64,000 nucleotides of DNA from Castor canadensis (GCF_047511655.1 NC_133403.1:13203014-13267013), one strand, 5' to 3'; positions 8,504-19,200 are shown, counted from the first letter of the stretch. Notes: a model not told the origin generated them from the letters alone. Program-made: numbers and translations.

Positions 8504-11500
8504 GTGAGTGAAGGCGTGTGTGGGCGCGGGAGGGCAGGCAGTGCTCTGGGATGTGCTTGAGTGTCTAGCTAGATGACTGGCTAGATGGCTAGATGGCCAG
8601 AGCTACAGGCAGATGCATATTCTGAGAACCAGAACAGGCTTAGAGGATGGGTTGGGCTTCACCCATGTAGAAGAGGTGATAAGGTACCCAGACAGGAGAG
8701 GGCTTCTGAGTATGGCTGAGTGACACAAGTCAGGAAGAGGGAAGAGGAGAAAAAATTTGGGCTTATTTAAGTGATGGGCAATCACTGCACAGTCCAACTC
8801 CTGTTTTAAGGTGGTCACTGGCAGAAAAAAGATAATCGGCTCTGGGGTGAGTATTTAGGCCAGTGCCTTGGGCCAGGTCTGAGGAGGCTAGGGGGCAGGA
8901 CTTTGTGGGTCAGAGAGAGCTGAAGAAAAGCCAGCCTAGATCTGTTCAGTGGGGGTGCAGGCAGTGGCAGGGGGATCTGGAGGTTGGCTGGTGGGGGCGG
9001 GGCGCTGGGAATTGGCAGCCCTCAGAGCATTGCCCATGAAGAGCAAGCTTTGAGTGTATGCGTGGGTCCACAATTCCATCATTTTGGATGTTTGTGAGCA
9101 GAGGGCAAGGGTTGCCTGGTGGAATCCTGGCATTGCTCATTATTTGCATCTCAGACTGTCTTTTGTACCCGGTGCATGACTATTTGCTTTGGAAACTGGC
9201 ATCCCGTATGCATCTCCTTGGCCACTTCAGAAGCACTGACATCCAATCGTCATCCATCACAGGACCCTGTGCCCACAGGGAGCTGCCAGGACAGGTGAGC
9301 CAGGGCTGCTGTGTTCAGGAGAGCAAGGAAGACTGGTTTCTATAGGGTGTGTGCAGTGGCGGGGGTGGGGGGCGGTTAGGGAGTGACAGAAGGTTTCAAA
9401 GAGGAAGTGATGTAGGAGCTTAGGTACGGAAGATCAGCAGGGCTCCACCAGGTGGACAAGAAGGACAGGATGTGCCAGGATGTGACCTCTTGGCTAAAAG
9501 TACAACTGTGTGGACACATCTGTAGGGAACACCTTGTGTGATGCCAGGCTGAGAGGATGGGAAGGGTGGGTTGATGCTTCCAAGATGACACCCTGCCAGC
9601 AGTGCTGAGTTCCACTGGCTCTGTAGCACAGTGGCTAGTAGCTCTAGCTTGATGCATTCCTTTTTCCTGGGTGTAGTTTTTGGCTGAAGAGACCATAACT
9701 TCACTCCTTTGTGTCCTAGAAGGGGTTGGCTGTAAAATTTACAGGTCAAGAGCCAGATCATGACACTTCTCTCTTACCCCACATCCCTTGTACCCCCAAG
9801 TTCTCTGTTTGTGGGGCAGCTCTCTGAATATGTGCCTTGTTGGCCAACTCCATCACCTCATTCTCTCTTTTTTTGTGGAATCTGTTCCCTCACTTCCTAC
9901 TGTTGCCCAGGATCATGTGGTCTCTCTGGTTACTAGAAGACATGTCAGAGGAGGCAGCAGTTGGCTTGGCACAAGCAGAGCTGCTGGAACATGCAGCAGG
10001 CAGCTTCATCCAGGATGTGTATGAGGTGCTGGGGTACCTGGTGTATTCCAGGAAGAGGTCAGATCAGACTGGGGACCTCCAGGGTTACTGCAGTGTTGCA
10101 GTCCTATGGGTCAGGGATCTGCACACTGGGAAAGACTCCCCCACCCTGGGCTTCACTAGTGCACTGACCTATTTATCCTGCAGGTATTGAGGATCTGCTT
10201 TAGGTGTGGAGGAACACTGATGAACTAGAGACAGCCATACCTTCCTGGAGCCCAGAGGCCAGGGAACCTCAATGTCATACCAGCCTGTGTGAGTGCACCG
10301 TGGTGACTCTGCCATGACACAAGGTCAAGGAGCTATGAGGACAGAGAACTGGGAACTGTGCTTAGGGAGGCTGAGGATGGCTGAAGTCTGAGGAGTCAGG
10401 GAGGTGGGAGAAGGATGAGTATGGGTAATGCCCGCGATGGCCTAAGGGTCACTGTGTGGAGGGAACATGAACAGATGATGGGGGTCACCTTTAAGTCCTA
10501 GAGTCTCTGAGGGTCACTGAAGGTGATGGAGCCAGGGTTGAGCAACCCACAGTAGTAGTCCAACAGGGTGAGGCCATCTGTGGAGGAACCACAGATGGAC
10601 CTGCTGCACCAGTGCTGTCCTTTCGCACGGTCACCAACCCTTTCTGAGTTGTTTCTCCATCTATAAAACACAGAGCAAGTATTCCTCCCGCAGCCCCTCC
10701 CACCCAGGCTACCTCCCTGGATGGGTTGCAAGTTGCCCCCAGGTCTTCTTGGTGTCTTCTATCCAGAGGACCACAGTAGGCCTACAGGGATGGAGGAGGG
10801 GGCACTCATGAGCTTCTCAACACCTCTGCACCCATGTGCCCCATGTACCCAGCGGTCCTGCTCCACTACTAGTTTCTTCAGGGGAAGAAACGGTGCCTCC
10901 AGTGTTCCTCGGGACCTCTTCTGTTCCTAGACCCTGGGTACTCAGGTCTCCTCAGCAGAATTCACAGGAACAGACTACAGAACACTGGCAGGGATCCCCA
11001 GAAGGCTTTGTGGAGGCCAAGGCCCCTTGGCTGAGCCTGGGGAGGTGGGGAATCTTTGGGGATGAGTCTACAAGTATGACTGTGGTATGTATGTGTGATG
11101 AGGGCATGGGGATGAGGAAGGACAATATGAAAAGGCCAGGTCTGGGAAGACCTCAGTGGCCAGGTCCTGGAATCCTTCCTGCAGACAGTGGGAGCCTATA
11201 CTGGGTGTAGGAGGGGGGCTGTGGCCATTGTGGGAGGTGACAAGAGTAGGGGCCCTGGGTGGAGATAGACTGGATGTGGGGAAAGGTACAGGAAGGGCAG
11301 GTTCAGGATCTCATCATACTTCTTTTCTCAGGGGAATGGAGTTGGGATCTTCCCAAGGTGGAGATGCAGGAGGCAAGGTGAGTCTGAATACCCTTGTTTT
11401 TGTATGTTTTAAACCCTCAGGCCCCCATAAGGTGAAGAATGAGGTGAAGAGAAAGAGGCCAGCACAGCCAGGTGAGGACTGCTTGGGATGTGGTGCAGGC

Positions 11501-14500
11501 AGGGTATGCAGCCCTACATGGTAGCCAGTAGTGCCAAATGTAGGCCATGGATACTGGTGGCTGCCTTCCCTGTGCACAGGGTCCGGGCATGCTTTGTGAG
11601 GATGCCTATCCTAATTGCTGGTGTTAGCTTCCAAGCTTTGGTGGGATATCACCCCGGGGGATAGGCTGGGATTGGAAGTGAAAGGAGTGTGGTCACGGTC
11701 ACAGAGGATTGGGGGACACGTTGGGCCATCCAGTGGAGTCCCTGGGCTGGTGAATGACCACAGGGTAGGGTAACTCAGGGCACTGTTGAGAACTGGGTGC
11801 TGGCTGGACATAGGGGAACATGACCCATGGTAGACAGTAGAAACATCAGTTGCCCAAAGGTTAAAGAGCGCAAGAGGACCTGCAAGGCTGGTCCACCTGC
11901 CTTCTGTAGTTTCCCCAACCCCTGCTGGCAGGCTTGTGCATCTGGGTGCCCTAAATGCAGACAGGGCCAGTTCTCCCAGAGTGATGTTGCCCTAAGTTTG
12001 TCCTCTCCTTCCATCTCCCCACCCCCACTCTGCACTCGTGCACTTTCTTCTGGATGCAACATCTTCCTTACTCAGCTCTTTGCCCTGGCCTCTGCCCTTC
12101 CAGGGTTTTCACCCTTATCCCAGCCTTTGGCTAGTGCAGCTGCCTCAGCCTGAGGTCACAGTATAGATTGGACACTCTGGGATGTGTTTTCCCATGAGTG
12201 ATGATTCGCAATCCAAGTAGGAAACCAGGGGGAGTCCAGGACTACAGTCAATTGGGCAAAGACATTCACCTTGGGGTCTGCACTAATGTAGTGATTTATT
12301 GCTTCTTTAGCCATATGAGCTATCAAGTTCAAAGGGAGGGAGAAGAGACATGAAAATAGTAGCTCATCCAGTACTGGCTCGTCTCTTGACTTCTAAGCTC
12401 AGGCTTCAAGCCATGAGCTCTGTCTCATTCCTTACCGGCCCCATGGGCCGCAAGAGGCTCATTAGGTGTGTGTCTCTGGAGGCTGTTGGGGGGTCCCTGC
12501 CTCTGTCTCTTTGGTCAGCTGCTCGTTGCTGATGCTCACCGTCTCTGACTGCCTAGCCACTTGCACTGTGTCCTCCTTGGGTTTGGTCTTGGGCTGGGCC
12601 TCTTCCTGAGGCTCTACCTTGGTGGCAGATTTTTTTTCAGAGCCAGGTTCAAGGGTCCATGAGGGCTCAGTGGCCCGGGAGCTCTCCCCTTCCTTGTTGA
12701 CGGCTGCAGAGGACAGACCCCATGCCTTGGGCTGCACCCAGCAATGACTGAGGATCTCGTCAATGTGCAACCGCCGGTTGACGTCCGGCTGTAGCATGCG
12801 GGAGATGAGGTCTTTGCACTCTCCCGTCAGGTGCTTGGAGCGTGGGAAGTTGAGGCGGTGCTCCTTCTGGATGCACAGCATCTTTTTGATGTTGGAGTCA
12901 TCAAAGGGCATGGAGCCACAGACCATGATGTACAGGATCACGCCCAGGCTCCAGATGTCGTACACCTTGGGCTGGTAGGGGATGCCCTGCAGCACCTCGG
13001 GGGCTGCATAAGCCGCTGACCCACAGAAGGTCTTGCTTAATGTCAGGCGGCCGCTGTCATCTCTCAGGCAGCGCTTGGAGAAGCCGAAGTCAGTCAGCTT
13101 GATGTTGAAATCTTTGTCGAGCAGAAGGTTCTCACACTTGAGGTCTCGGTGGACGACGTCCAGGTCATGGCAATACTTGATGGCTGAGGAGAGCTGGTGG
13201 AACTTCTTGCGAGCATCATCCTCTTTCAAGGCTCCTCGGGTTTTGATGAATTCTAGGAGGTCGCCCTGGACCCCAAGCTCCATGACGATGTAGACCTTGC
13301 CATCAGATGTCTCAAAGATCTCGTAGGTCTTGATGATGGAGCGGTGGTTTAGCATGGCCAGAATCTCAATTTCCCGGGGAAGGAATTTCTCCACAAAGTC
13401 CGTGGGGGCTTTCTTGCGGTCGATGATCTTGACTGCCACATTGAATTTTAGGCGCTCAGAGTAGGCAGATTTGACTTTTGCATATGAGCCCTCTCCTAAA
13501 TTTATCCCCATGATGTAGCCTCGTCGTTTAAGGATGGCAGTGTCATCCATAGTGCAGGGAGCAACCAGTGCCTCTGAGGCTGCCTTCTACATCCCTGCAG
13601 GCCAGCAGCGTCCTCATTTACACTGTGGACAGAGTCCTCTGGGCTGGCTGGGCCTGCTGTCCCTGCCTCCTAAGAGGCCAAGACTCTAGGATGGAACATT
13701 CAGCACTGTCTCCCAGGTGACTTCAGTGGGTGAAGTCACAAAGGAGCGCCCTGGGGAAATGAGGCTCTGCCTTGAGCCACTTGGACTTAGAACCTTGGAA
13801 GGTCTGCCATTGGGCTGGAGCAGACTGAAGGCCTGCAGAGTGGCCTTGTGGCTGGGACCTGAGGTAGGAAGGGGTTATGGAGGACATGGAGTCTAACTAT
13901 GTTCCTAAACCCATAGTCAGGGCTGCTTGTGGAGTGGTGAGGCTGATTGTTATAATCCAGGGGAACGTAGAGTGGGTGGTCCTATCAGTCAGGGCCCCAG
14001 CAGGAAACAAGACACATTGAATTTAGGATAATCTGAGGAATGATTTACAAAGGTGGGAGCAGAATGGAGAGAATCCCAAATGCAATGTCCTAAGGTTGAC
14101 ATAGACCCCTGGCCTGCATAAAAGAGGGAAAGAATGGAGAGAGAAGTATAGAGAGGGCAGTGACCCTGAGAGAGGCAGTGACCTTTGGTTGAGGTAAAGA
14201 GCCAGGCTTCCATGACTACATGAGCTATTATCAGAGGACATCCCTGACCTCTTTTCCTTCCTTTCAGCTCTTGATGCTGTCCACACAGGCAGCATGCAGA
14301 CACAGAGCAAGGCCAAAAAGGGTAGAGGTGAATCAGGAAGGGCAAAGAGCCTTGATGTAGCAGGTGCTATAATTTGGGAAACCAGGACTGTGCCCCTTTG
14401 CTGCATGGCTTGGCTAGCCTTTTCACCTCCCTGCACTTCTATTTCCTCATCTGAACCTTTGTTGGCATGCTGCTCTTACAGTGGCTCTGCAGGAGGGACA

Positions 14501-15203
14501 ACTGGCAGGAATTGTGCTCTTGGCTGTGAGTTCCCTCCTAGGGACCTGCCCAGCCCATGAACCTGGCTAGGCTCCCATGGCAGATCTAGGGCTGGAGGTG
14601 AGGGCTGGAAGACTGTATGCTGGGCCTGGATCCTGAGCTAAGCACTAGCAGCTGCTCCTGGCAGACTGCACAAATGCCAAAGGAAGCATGGACAGACAGC
14701 TTTGTTTCTGCTGGCAGGGCCCCCCCCCCACACCCTGTTGTGACAGGACCCTTTGTCCAGCTCCTCTCTGGTCCAAGTCTTGGGAGAGTAGGAGGCCTTG
14801 AATGTCTGGCCTAACCTTGGGTTTGACCTTAGCCTTATCCACTTACAGGAAATAAGTGCCCCTCTCTCATATGACCCCGTGCATTACAAGGATGGAATCC
14901 TGAAGACACTCAGGAGTGAGTCAGGAGAGATGGACGTGAGTGAGGTTGGGGTGGGTTCCCACTAGCTTTGGCCCTTTCCACCTTTTCTCTGTTTCTCATC
15001 TTCACCTTCTTCCCCAGCCCTGACCAGCCACTACCAGTCCTGTAAGCCACAGCTTGTGGTCCTTCCCCTGGACAGCTTGTTTTTCCTCTTTAGAGGACAC
15101 TTCATCTGCTGTCTCTCCCACGTTCATGATGACAGGTTCAAGGTCAGCACTTGCAACTTCATGATGACAGGTTTGAGATCAGTACTTGTAACTTTTTCTC
15201 AGA
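8470..15203 (+). CDS. Candidate undescribed gene of about nine small exons, TSSK1 nested in antisense
   Basis: Not recognised as any known family. The candidate coding exons are 8470-8503, 9937-10057, 10853-11044, 11332-11377, 11432-11471, 14268-14321, 14482-14525, 14849-14915 and 15018-15203. All have AG/GT borders, each is open in the used frame, and the phases (1,2,2,0,1,1,0,1) agree at every junction. The predicted product is about 260 residues: cysteine-string start [11 protein letters not shown], an acidic/amphipathic segment [20 protein letters not shown], a Pro/Ser/Gln-rich middle ([19 protein letters not shown]), a basic stretch [12 protein letters not shown], then [17 protein letters not shown] and [24 protein letters not shown]1 lies in the 2.8-kb fifth intron on the opposite strand. 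Weak points: two acceptors were chosen from alternatives (before 9937 and 11432), the donor gtcaga after 10057 is poor, the 8470 ATG has a weak context and sits in a CTG-like repeat, and the 3' end is unclear. It could be a decayed gene or a lncRNA. Confidence 0.4.
9937..10057 (+). CDS. Candidate gene exon 2 (amphipathic helix)
   Basis: Acceptor ggttactag before 9937 (an alternative cccag lies before 9911); donor AG|gtcaga is weak. Encodes [12 protein letters not shown], then [20 protein letters not shown] and YLVYSRK. The helix resembles a PKA-RII anchoring helix in its spacing of A, F/I, V/Y and L residues. An in-frame ATG at 9942 is a possible alternative start. Confidence 0.4.
10853..11044 (+). 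CDS. Candidate gene exon 3
   Basis: The longest open exon of the set (64 codons, phase 2 in and out), with acceptor catgtacccag and donor AG|gtgggg. Encodes [20 protein letters not shown], then [20 protein letters not shown] and [18 protein letters not shown]. The composition suggests a disordered segment. Confidence 0.42.
11332..11377 (+). CDS. Candidate gene exon 4
   Basis: A strong acceptor (ttcttttctcag) and donor (AAG|gtgagt). Enters in phase 2 and leaves in phase 0. Encodes [15 protein letters not shown]. Confidence 0.42.
11432..11471 (+). CDS. Candidate gene exon 5 (basic)
   Basis: Encodes [13 protein letters not shown] and leaves in phase 1 at a gtgagg donor. The better-looking acceptor (accctcag before 11421) would give a stop after exon 4, so the weaker ataag acceptor before 11432 is needed. 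This is the main phase weakness of the model. Confidence 0.33.
12295..12300 (-). promoter_or_regulatory. TSSK1: TSSK1 poly(A) signal
   Basis: TTTATT on the plus strand (AATAAA on the minus), about 162 bp past the TSSK1 stop, matching the spacing seen for TSSK2. Confidence 0.6.
12462..13550 (-). CDS. TSSK1: Testis-specific serine/threonine kinase 1, intact at the ancestral locus
   Basis: A 362-residue intronless protein kinase, paralogous to the neighbouring TSSK2 and aligned with it without gaps through the kinase domain. Motifs: GEGSYAKV loop (19-26), Lys41, HRDLKCEN with Asp136, DFG Asp154, Thr174 in SKTFCGS. The C-tail (from about 280) differs from TSSK2 and matches TSSK1: [13 protein letters not shown], then acidic/glutamine-rich repeats and QQPPETHT at the end. 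The family acts in late spermatids with TSSK2 and TSKS. In human the copy at this locus (TSSK1A) is a pseudogene and the functional gene TSSK1B is elsewhere; here the syntenic copy has a full frame and a canonical DFG. A poly(A) signal follows, and a CRE-like inverted repeat lies upstream. Confidence 0.96.
   Translation of the reverse strand: MDDTAILKRRGYIMGINLGEGSYAKVKSAYSERLKFNVAVKIIDRKKAPTDFVEKFLPREIEILAMLNHRSIIKTYEIFETSDGKVYIVMELGVQGDLLEFIKTRGALKEDDARKKFHQLSSAIKYCHDLDVVHRDLKCENLLLDKDFNIKLTDFGFSKRCLRDDSGRLTLSKTFCGSAAYAAPEVLQGIPYQPKVYDIWSLGVILYIMVCGSMPFDDSNIKKMLCIQKEHRLNFPRSKHLTGECKDLISRMLQPDVNRRLHIDEILSHCWVQPKAWGLSSAAVNKEGESSRATEPSWTLEPGSEKKSATKVEPQEEAQPKTKPKEDTVQVARQSETVSISNEQLTKETEAGTPQQPPETHT
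13719..13739. promoter_or_regulatory. TSSK1: CRE-like inverted repeat upstream of TSSK1
   Basis: TGACTTCA (13719-13726), spacer gtggg, TGAAGTCA (13732-13739), 169 bp before the TSSK1 ATG. Octamers and spacer length equal those upstream of TSSK2, although the spacer bases differ. Confidence 0.55.
13740..14267. other. Region upstream of TSSK1
   Basis: Mostly unique sequence. 13985-14170 resembles an old interspersed repeat (cagtcagggccccagcagga near its start), but the family could not be named. No gene seen apart from the candidate intron that spans it. Confidence 0.4.
14268..14321 (+). CDS. Candidate gene exon 6
   Basis: A strong acceptor with long pyrimidine tract (cttttccttcctttcag). Phase 1 in and out. 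Encodes [17 protein letters not shown]; donor G|gtagag. Confidence 0.4.
14482..14525 (+). CDS. Candidate gene exon 7
   Basis: Acceptor tgctcttacag and consensus donor gtgagt at 14526. Phase 1 in, phase 0 out. Encodes [14 protein letters not shown]. Confidence 0.4.
14849..14915 (+). CDS. Candidate gene exon 8
   Basis: Acceptor atccacttacag; donor A|gtgagt at 14916, with a second consensus donor 36-40 bp further on. Encodes [15 protein letters not shown] and GILKTLR. Confidence 0.4.
15018..15203 (+). CDS. Candidate gene last exon
   Basis: Acceptor ccttcttccccag. Phase 1 entry gives [18 protein letters not shown] and runs to a TAG near 15203. The last part crosses a 35-bp tandem duplication, and a gtaagc donor at about 15041 would allow a shorter exon. 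No poly(A) signal is seen close by. Confidence 0.28.
15123..15192 (+). repeat. 35-bp tandem duplication
   Basis: Two adjacent 35-bp copies (15123-15157 and 15158-15192), each starting ttcatgatgacaggtt and ending acttgyaac, differing at a handful of bases. Confidence 0.9.
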
Positions 15204-16185
15204 GAGCTTAGCTCCATCTTTGCCCAGGCTGACCTCCATGCAGATGTGGCCTTTCCTTCCTTCTCCAGCATGTAGACAAGTCCTTCCTCCACGGAAGGCC
15301 AGCTGTGCTCCAGTCTCTAGGATCTGGGCTTCCTTGTTATCTCTCCTCTCTCTTAGGTCATTTCCTCAGCTGTTGACACATTTTCAATTTTGTGTGCCGG
15401 TAAATCCACACTTGTCTGTTCCTTACCAGGTTGTACATTCCTTCCCCATTCTCAGAGCCTCCCAGCCCTCCAGTTTTCTTCCTCTTCTACAGCAGTTCAG
15501 CCTTTTAAAAGATCACTTTAGGATGCATCGTTGAACACTGGACCAGACAGGTGTAAAGACCCTCCGAGTCCTAGGGTTCTACTTTGCCCTGTGAGTTCCC
15601 GACGACCGCGGCCCCACCCTGCCCCCAGGCTGCACCTCGTACAGTGTCCGTCCTTGTGGTCCTGTGCCCTTTGCCCCTCCCCCACTGCTCTTGCCCCGCC
15701 CTGAGACCCTACCTTGCCCCTAGGCTCCGCCCCTGAGCCCCACCCCTCTGCTTAGCCAATGGCACGCTTCACTCCTTATAGTCCCGCCCTCCTCTCAGGT
15801 CCACCCCTCAGTCGCCGCCCTCTGCCATCCCGCCCTTAGGCCTCGCCCCACGCTTAGCCGATGAGCCGCAAGCAGCTGGGTGCTCGCGGCTCCGCCCACC
15901 GCCTCCACGCTCATTGGCCGGCGCTGGAGTCGCGGGCGGGAGGCGGGGCGGTGCGGGCCCAGGCAGGACGGCAGCCATCTTGCGCGGAGCCGGAATCGGA
16001 GCCCCGAGTCTGTGGCCTAGAGCGCGCGCGAGCTCGCGACCTTGTCCTGCCGCGGGCGCGCCTCACGGCAGCCCCGCCGGACTCCTCGTTCTTCGCCTCT
16101 CCGTGCCTGGCCCCGGCTTGGCCCTCAGACCTCAGCCCGGCCCGGTCCGGCCTCTCCGCGGGGTCACGCGGCCGCCCCGGAGACG

Positions 16186-16200
16186 ATGAACGGAGGATAA
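16186..16200 (+). promoter_or_regulatory. DGCR2: Four-codon upstream ORF abutting the DGCR2 start
   Basis: ATG AAC GGA GGA TAA, with its stop ending at 16200 directly before the DGCR2 ATG at 16201. It is the only ATG seen in the likely 5' UTR. It has A at -3, whereas the DGCR2 ATG has T at -3. This points to termination-reinitiation or leaky scanning (inference). Confidence 0.8.
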
Positions 16201-16279
16201 ATGGTGCCCAAGGCAGACAGCGGTGCTTTCCTGCTGCTTTTCCTGCTCGTGCTCACCGTCACCGAGCCGCTGCGGCCAG
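16201..16279 (+). CDS. DGCR2: DGCR2 exon 1 (signal peptide)
   Basis: Encodes [20 protein letters not shown] and TEPLRP, leaving in phase 1 at CCAG|gtgcgc. Identical in remembered human DGCR2. The start follows the short upstream ORF directly. Confidence 0.96.
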
Positions 16280-19200
16280 GTGCGCGCCGCGGTGGGGAGG
16301 ATGGGGGCGCGGTCGGGGGCGGGGCGGGTGGCCGGGGGTGGGGCTCGGGCTGCGAATCTGGCCGGGGTCCTGCCGGGACCTCCTTCCGCCCCCCACCCCA
16401 TCCCCACCCCCTGACCTCCAGCGGGCGCTGCGGTGCCCCGGGGAAGGGGCAGGCGACGTCGGACGCGCGGACCGCCGGGCGCCCTGCACCTGGGTTCGTA
16501 GTGCTTCGCACCCTGCGCCGCTCCGTCCTCGAGGAAGTCGCTTCTGGGCCCAAGTCCACGAAGCACTGCGTGCTCTGAGAGCCACTGGCCAGGAGCTTTG
16601 CCGCGTCCTCCTGCTGGCCCGGCGTCGGGATCGAGTGGAGGGCTGGACGGGGGGGGAGGCGGGGGCGGCTCGCGGAGGCACCTGGCTTCCCAGGCGTCCG
16701 CCCAGCTGTGGCCTCATGCCAACCTTTCAGCCTTGGACAGCGGTGACTGGGTGGTTTATTGTCACTAGATGAGGCGCTGCTCCAGAGACGCCCTCAGCCC
16801 AGAGCCCGGCCCAGAGGAGGTACTAGGAGTTCGTCAAGTACTGTGTGCAGAGGCAGAGACCACGCGGAGGTGCCAAACACTTAGTAGTGCTCCATTTACG
16901 TGACGTAATTAAATGCTTTTGGAACTCCCCTTGAAAGTTTTTGTGTCTGTGTCTCTGGTGGGGAACCAGAGGGCCGGTTTCTACCTAGTTTAGATAGCAC
17001 TGAACTGCGCCAAGAAAACATAACAATCGGGCTGGAGGAGTGGCTCAAGTGGTAAAGCACCTGCTTTGCAAGCATGTAAGCCCTGAGTTCAAACCCCAGT
17101 CCCACAAAAAAAAGAAAACATTACAGTCCCCAAAAGCCAGCTTGGTTTTTCTGTTAGGCACGGGAGAACCAGTGCCACATGCACTGTACTTTCAGGGGCA
17201 GGCAGAACACTTTACAATAAGAAAAAAATGAAATTTAATATATTTACGTCAAACACAGCCATCTTTATGCCAGTATAGTGGAAAGTACAGTTCTTAATAT
17301 TTTTTAACGAAGGAAGGTTCCCTTGAAGGCTGAAGTGCCCAAGGCCATCTTTTATGAGTGACAACAAGAGTGGGTGTGGGAGAACAAGAGGTGTGCACCC
17401 CTCTGTAGTGCGTAGCCAGGCTGTCACTCTAGACCCTCTGTCCCTTTTGGCTCTGTGCCTTTGTCATCTTTGTAGAATGTCTGCACTCCCCTCATGTCTA
17501 CTTGATCGCCAAGGCCATGGGCCCACGCTCAACCTGAATAGACTCAGCTGGGCTCCCGGTGTGTAGCTAGTTACTACACCTGATTGCTTTCTGTCTAGTG
17601 GAGTGACTGGTGGTGAAGTGGCTTTGGTAGGAACATAAGCCAAGAAAAAGAGTCATCTGTGGATGTTTTGCATGGGGATTCTTGAGGATCACAGTCAAAG
17701 GGTTTGTGAGTTCTTGTGATTAAATTCTTTGTAAACATGTGTATACCTGTAGAGAGGTGAAATGTCATCCTGTTCTGATTCCTGGGTCCCAGTTTTGCAG
17801 ATGAAGTCACTGAGCACATGTAGAGAGATGAAGTCACACATGCCTGTCTTCCTTGTGCTTCTGGTTCCAGGTCTGGGCTCTTCTTCCTGGATCACAGAGG
17901 TGGCCTAATTTCTTTTCTCTTGCCAGTCTGTTCACATATGCTGTCAGCTAGCCAGGAGTAGTTTAGAAAGTATATGTGAGCTCCTGCCTGCTCATCACCA
18001 AGAATGTACAAATGCAGAGAACACACCTCTCTAGGAGTGCCCAATGTGGAAGAAGAGTCTGAGTGTAAATCAGTCAGTATACTCCTGTGTGTTAAGTACC
18101 CTTGAATGTGAGAGGCCAGAGGCAAGTGACAGATGGCCATCCATTTGAACCTTTGTAATAGGGGAAATCTTCATGGGAGACCTTATGCTGAGATCTGAGT
18201 GGGACATCGTGTGAGGGTGGCTCTGTAGAGGGAGCAAAGTTACCCTTTAATTCCATGGCTCTCCAGACCAGAACTTTGCAGCAGCCCCTGATGTTGTCTT
18301 AAGTTGCCCTCCAAAACGTGGGGCACTCCAACTGGCTCCCTGACTTTCTTGGGCAGCAAGGGCAGGTCTTGCTCTGGGTCAGATGTTTTCCCTGTGTGCT
18401 GGTTGGGGTGCCTTTTTACATATTCACTCTGTCCTTCCCGAGCATGCCAGATGGGTCTTGTTGGCTGATGCTTTTAAGAAGAAGGTGTTTCTTTGGTCTT
18501 GGTCTGCATGCTTTCTGTCAAGTCTTGGCTTTGAACCATACTTGGGTCTGAGGAGGGAGAAAACCCGCCTTTTGGGATGGAGGCAGGTAAAGAGGGTGTC
18601 TTCTAACTCCTGCATCAAGTACAAGTCAAGCCACTTGGGGCTCCTCTTTAGTACAGGGCAGGGCCTTTCAGAGTTGGGGGTATGGCAGCATGTGCATGCA
18701 GAACTTGACTTTGTTGAAGTTTCTTTTTAAGTGCACATTTGATCTTTGTTGATTAAGGATGTGTTGTTACATGTCAGGTACTGTTGTAAGAACTAACTTA
18801 TGTATTGACTTAACTTTCAGATGGTCCCTGGTGGACCATTATTAGCCGCATTTTACAGATGGAGAAGCTGAGATACAGAGCATTCATACAGCTGAATGGC
18901 TCAAGATTAGATTTTAGTCCTATGAGTCTGGCTGGTTCTGTCATTATGCACCCTTGACTGAGTCCCTCTAGCTGTGTCTTTCTAGTCCTGGCCTCATGAG
19001 AATCTCAGGTTATGCTTTGAACTGTTTTCTTAACCCTAGCTGTGGAGCTGGACAGTTGAGGAGCCTGCACTGCTCTTCCTGAATGCCTCCTGAGTTTCGA
19101 GTGCTTTCTTCTACAACCCACTGTTGTTTTGCACTTTGTAGAATTTGTCATGATGGCACATTTGACTTTTGGGTTAGCAATTTCATTCTTTTTGGTTGGA

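Larger units (their letters stand above)
15600..16720 (+). promoter_or_regulatory. DGCR2: DGCR2 CpG-island promoter
   Basis: A GC- and CpG-dense stretch with repeated GC boxes (ccgccc), CCAAT at 15756-15760, an inverted CCAAT (ATTGG) at 15913-15917 and a YY1-like GCCATCTTG at 15974-15982 that typically marks a TATA-less start. Transcription probably begins close to 15975 (inference). The long frames here are side effects of the high GC content. Confidence 0.85.

Noticed and set aside
8540-8605. Short ctagatgg-type repeats
   Set aside because: A few degenerate 4-8-bp units only; too short and irregular to be called an array.
11827-12153. 108-codon frame with [12 protein letters not shown] near its start
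   Set aside because: The basic stretch resembles candidate exon 5, and an acceptor-like cag precedes it, but the frame runs into unstructured Ser/Pro sequence and no good donor in a fitting phase was found. It might be an alternative exon; evidence is too thin.
13985-14170. Possible old interspersed repeat starting cagtcagggccccagc
   Set aside because: The start recalls a known mammalian repeat motif, but the family could not be named with enough certainty to list it as an element.
15861-16772. 303-codon open frame across the DGCR2 promoter and first exon
   Set aside because: It lies in the CpG island, runs through the DGCR2 exon 1 donor in another frame, and is arginine/proline/alanine-rich. 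Open frames of this size are expected in such GC-rich DNA.
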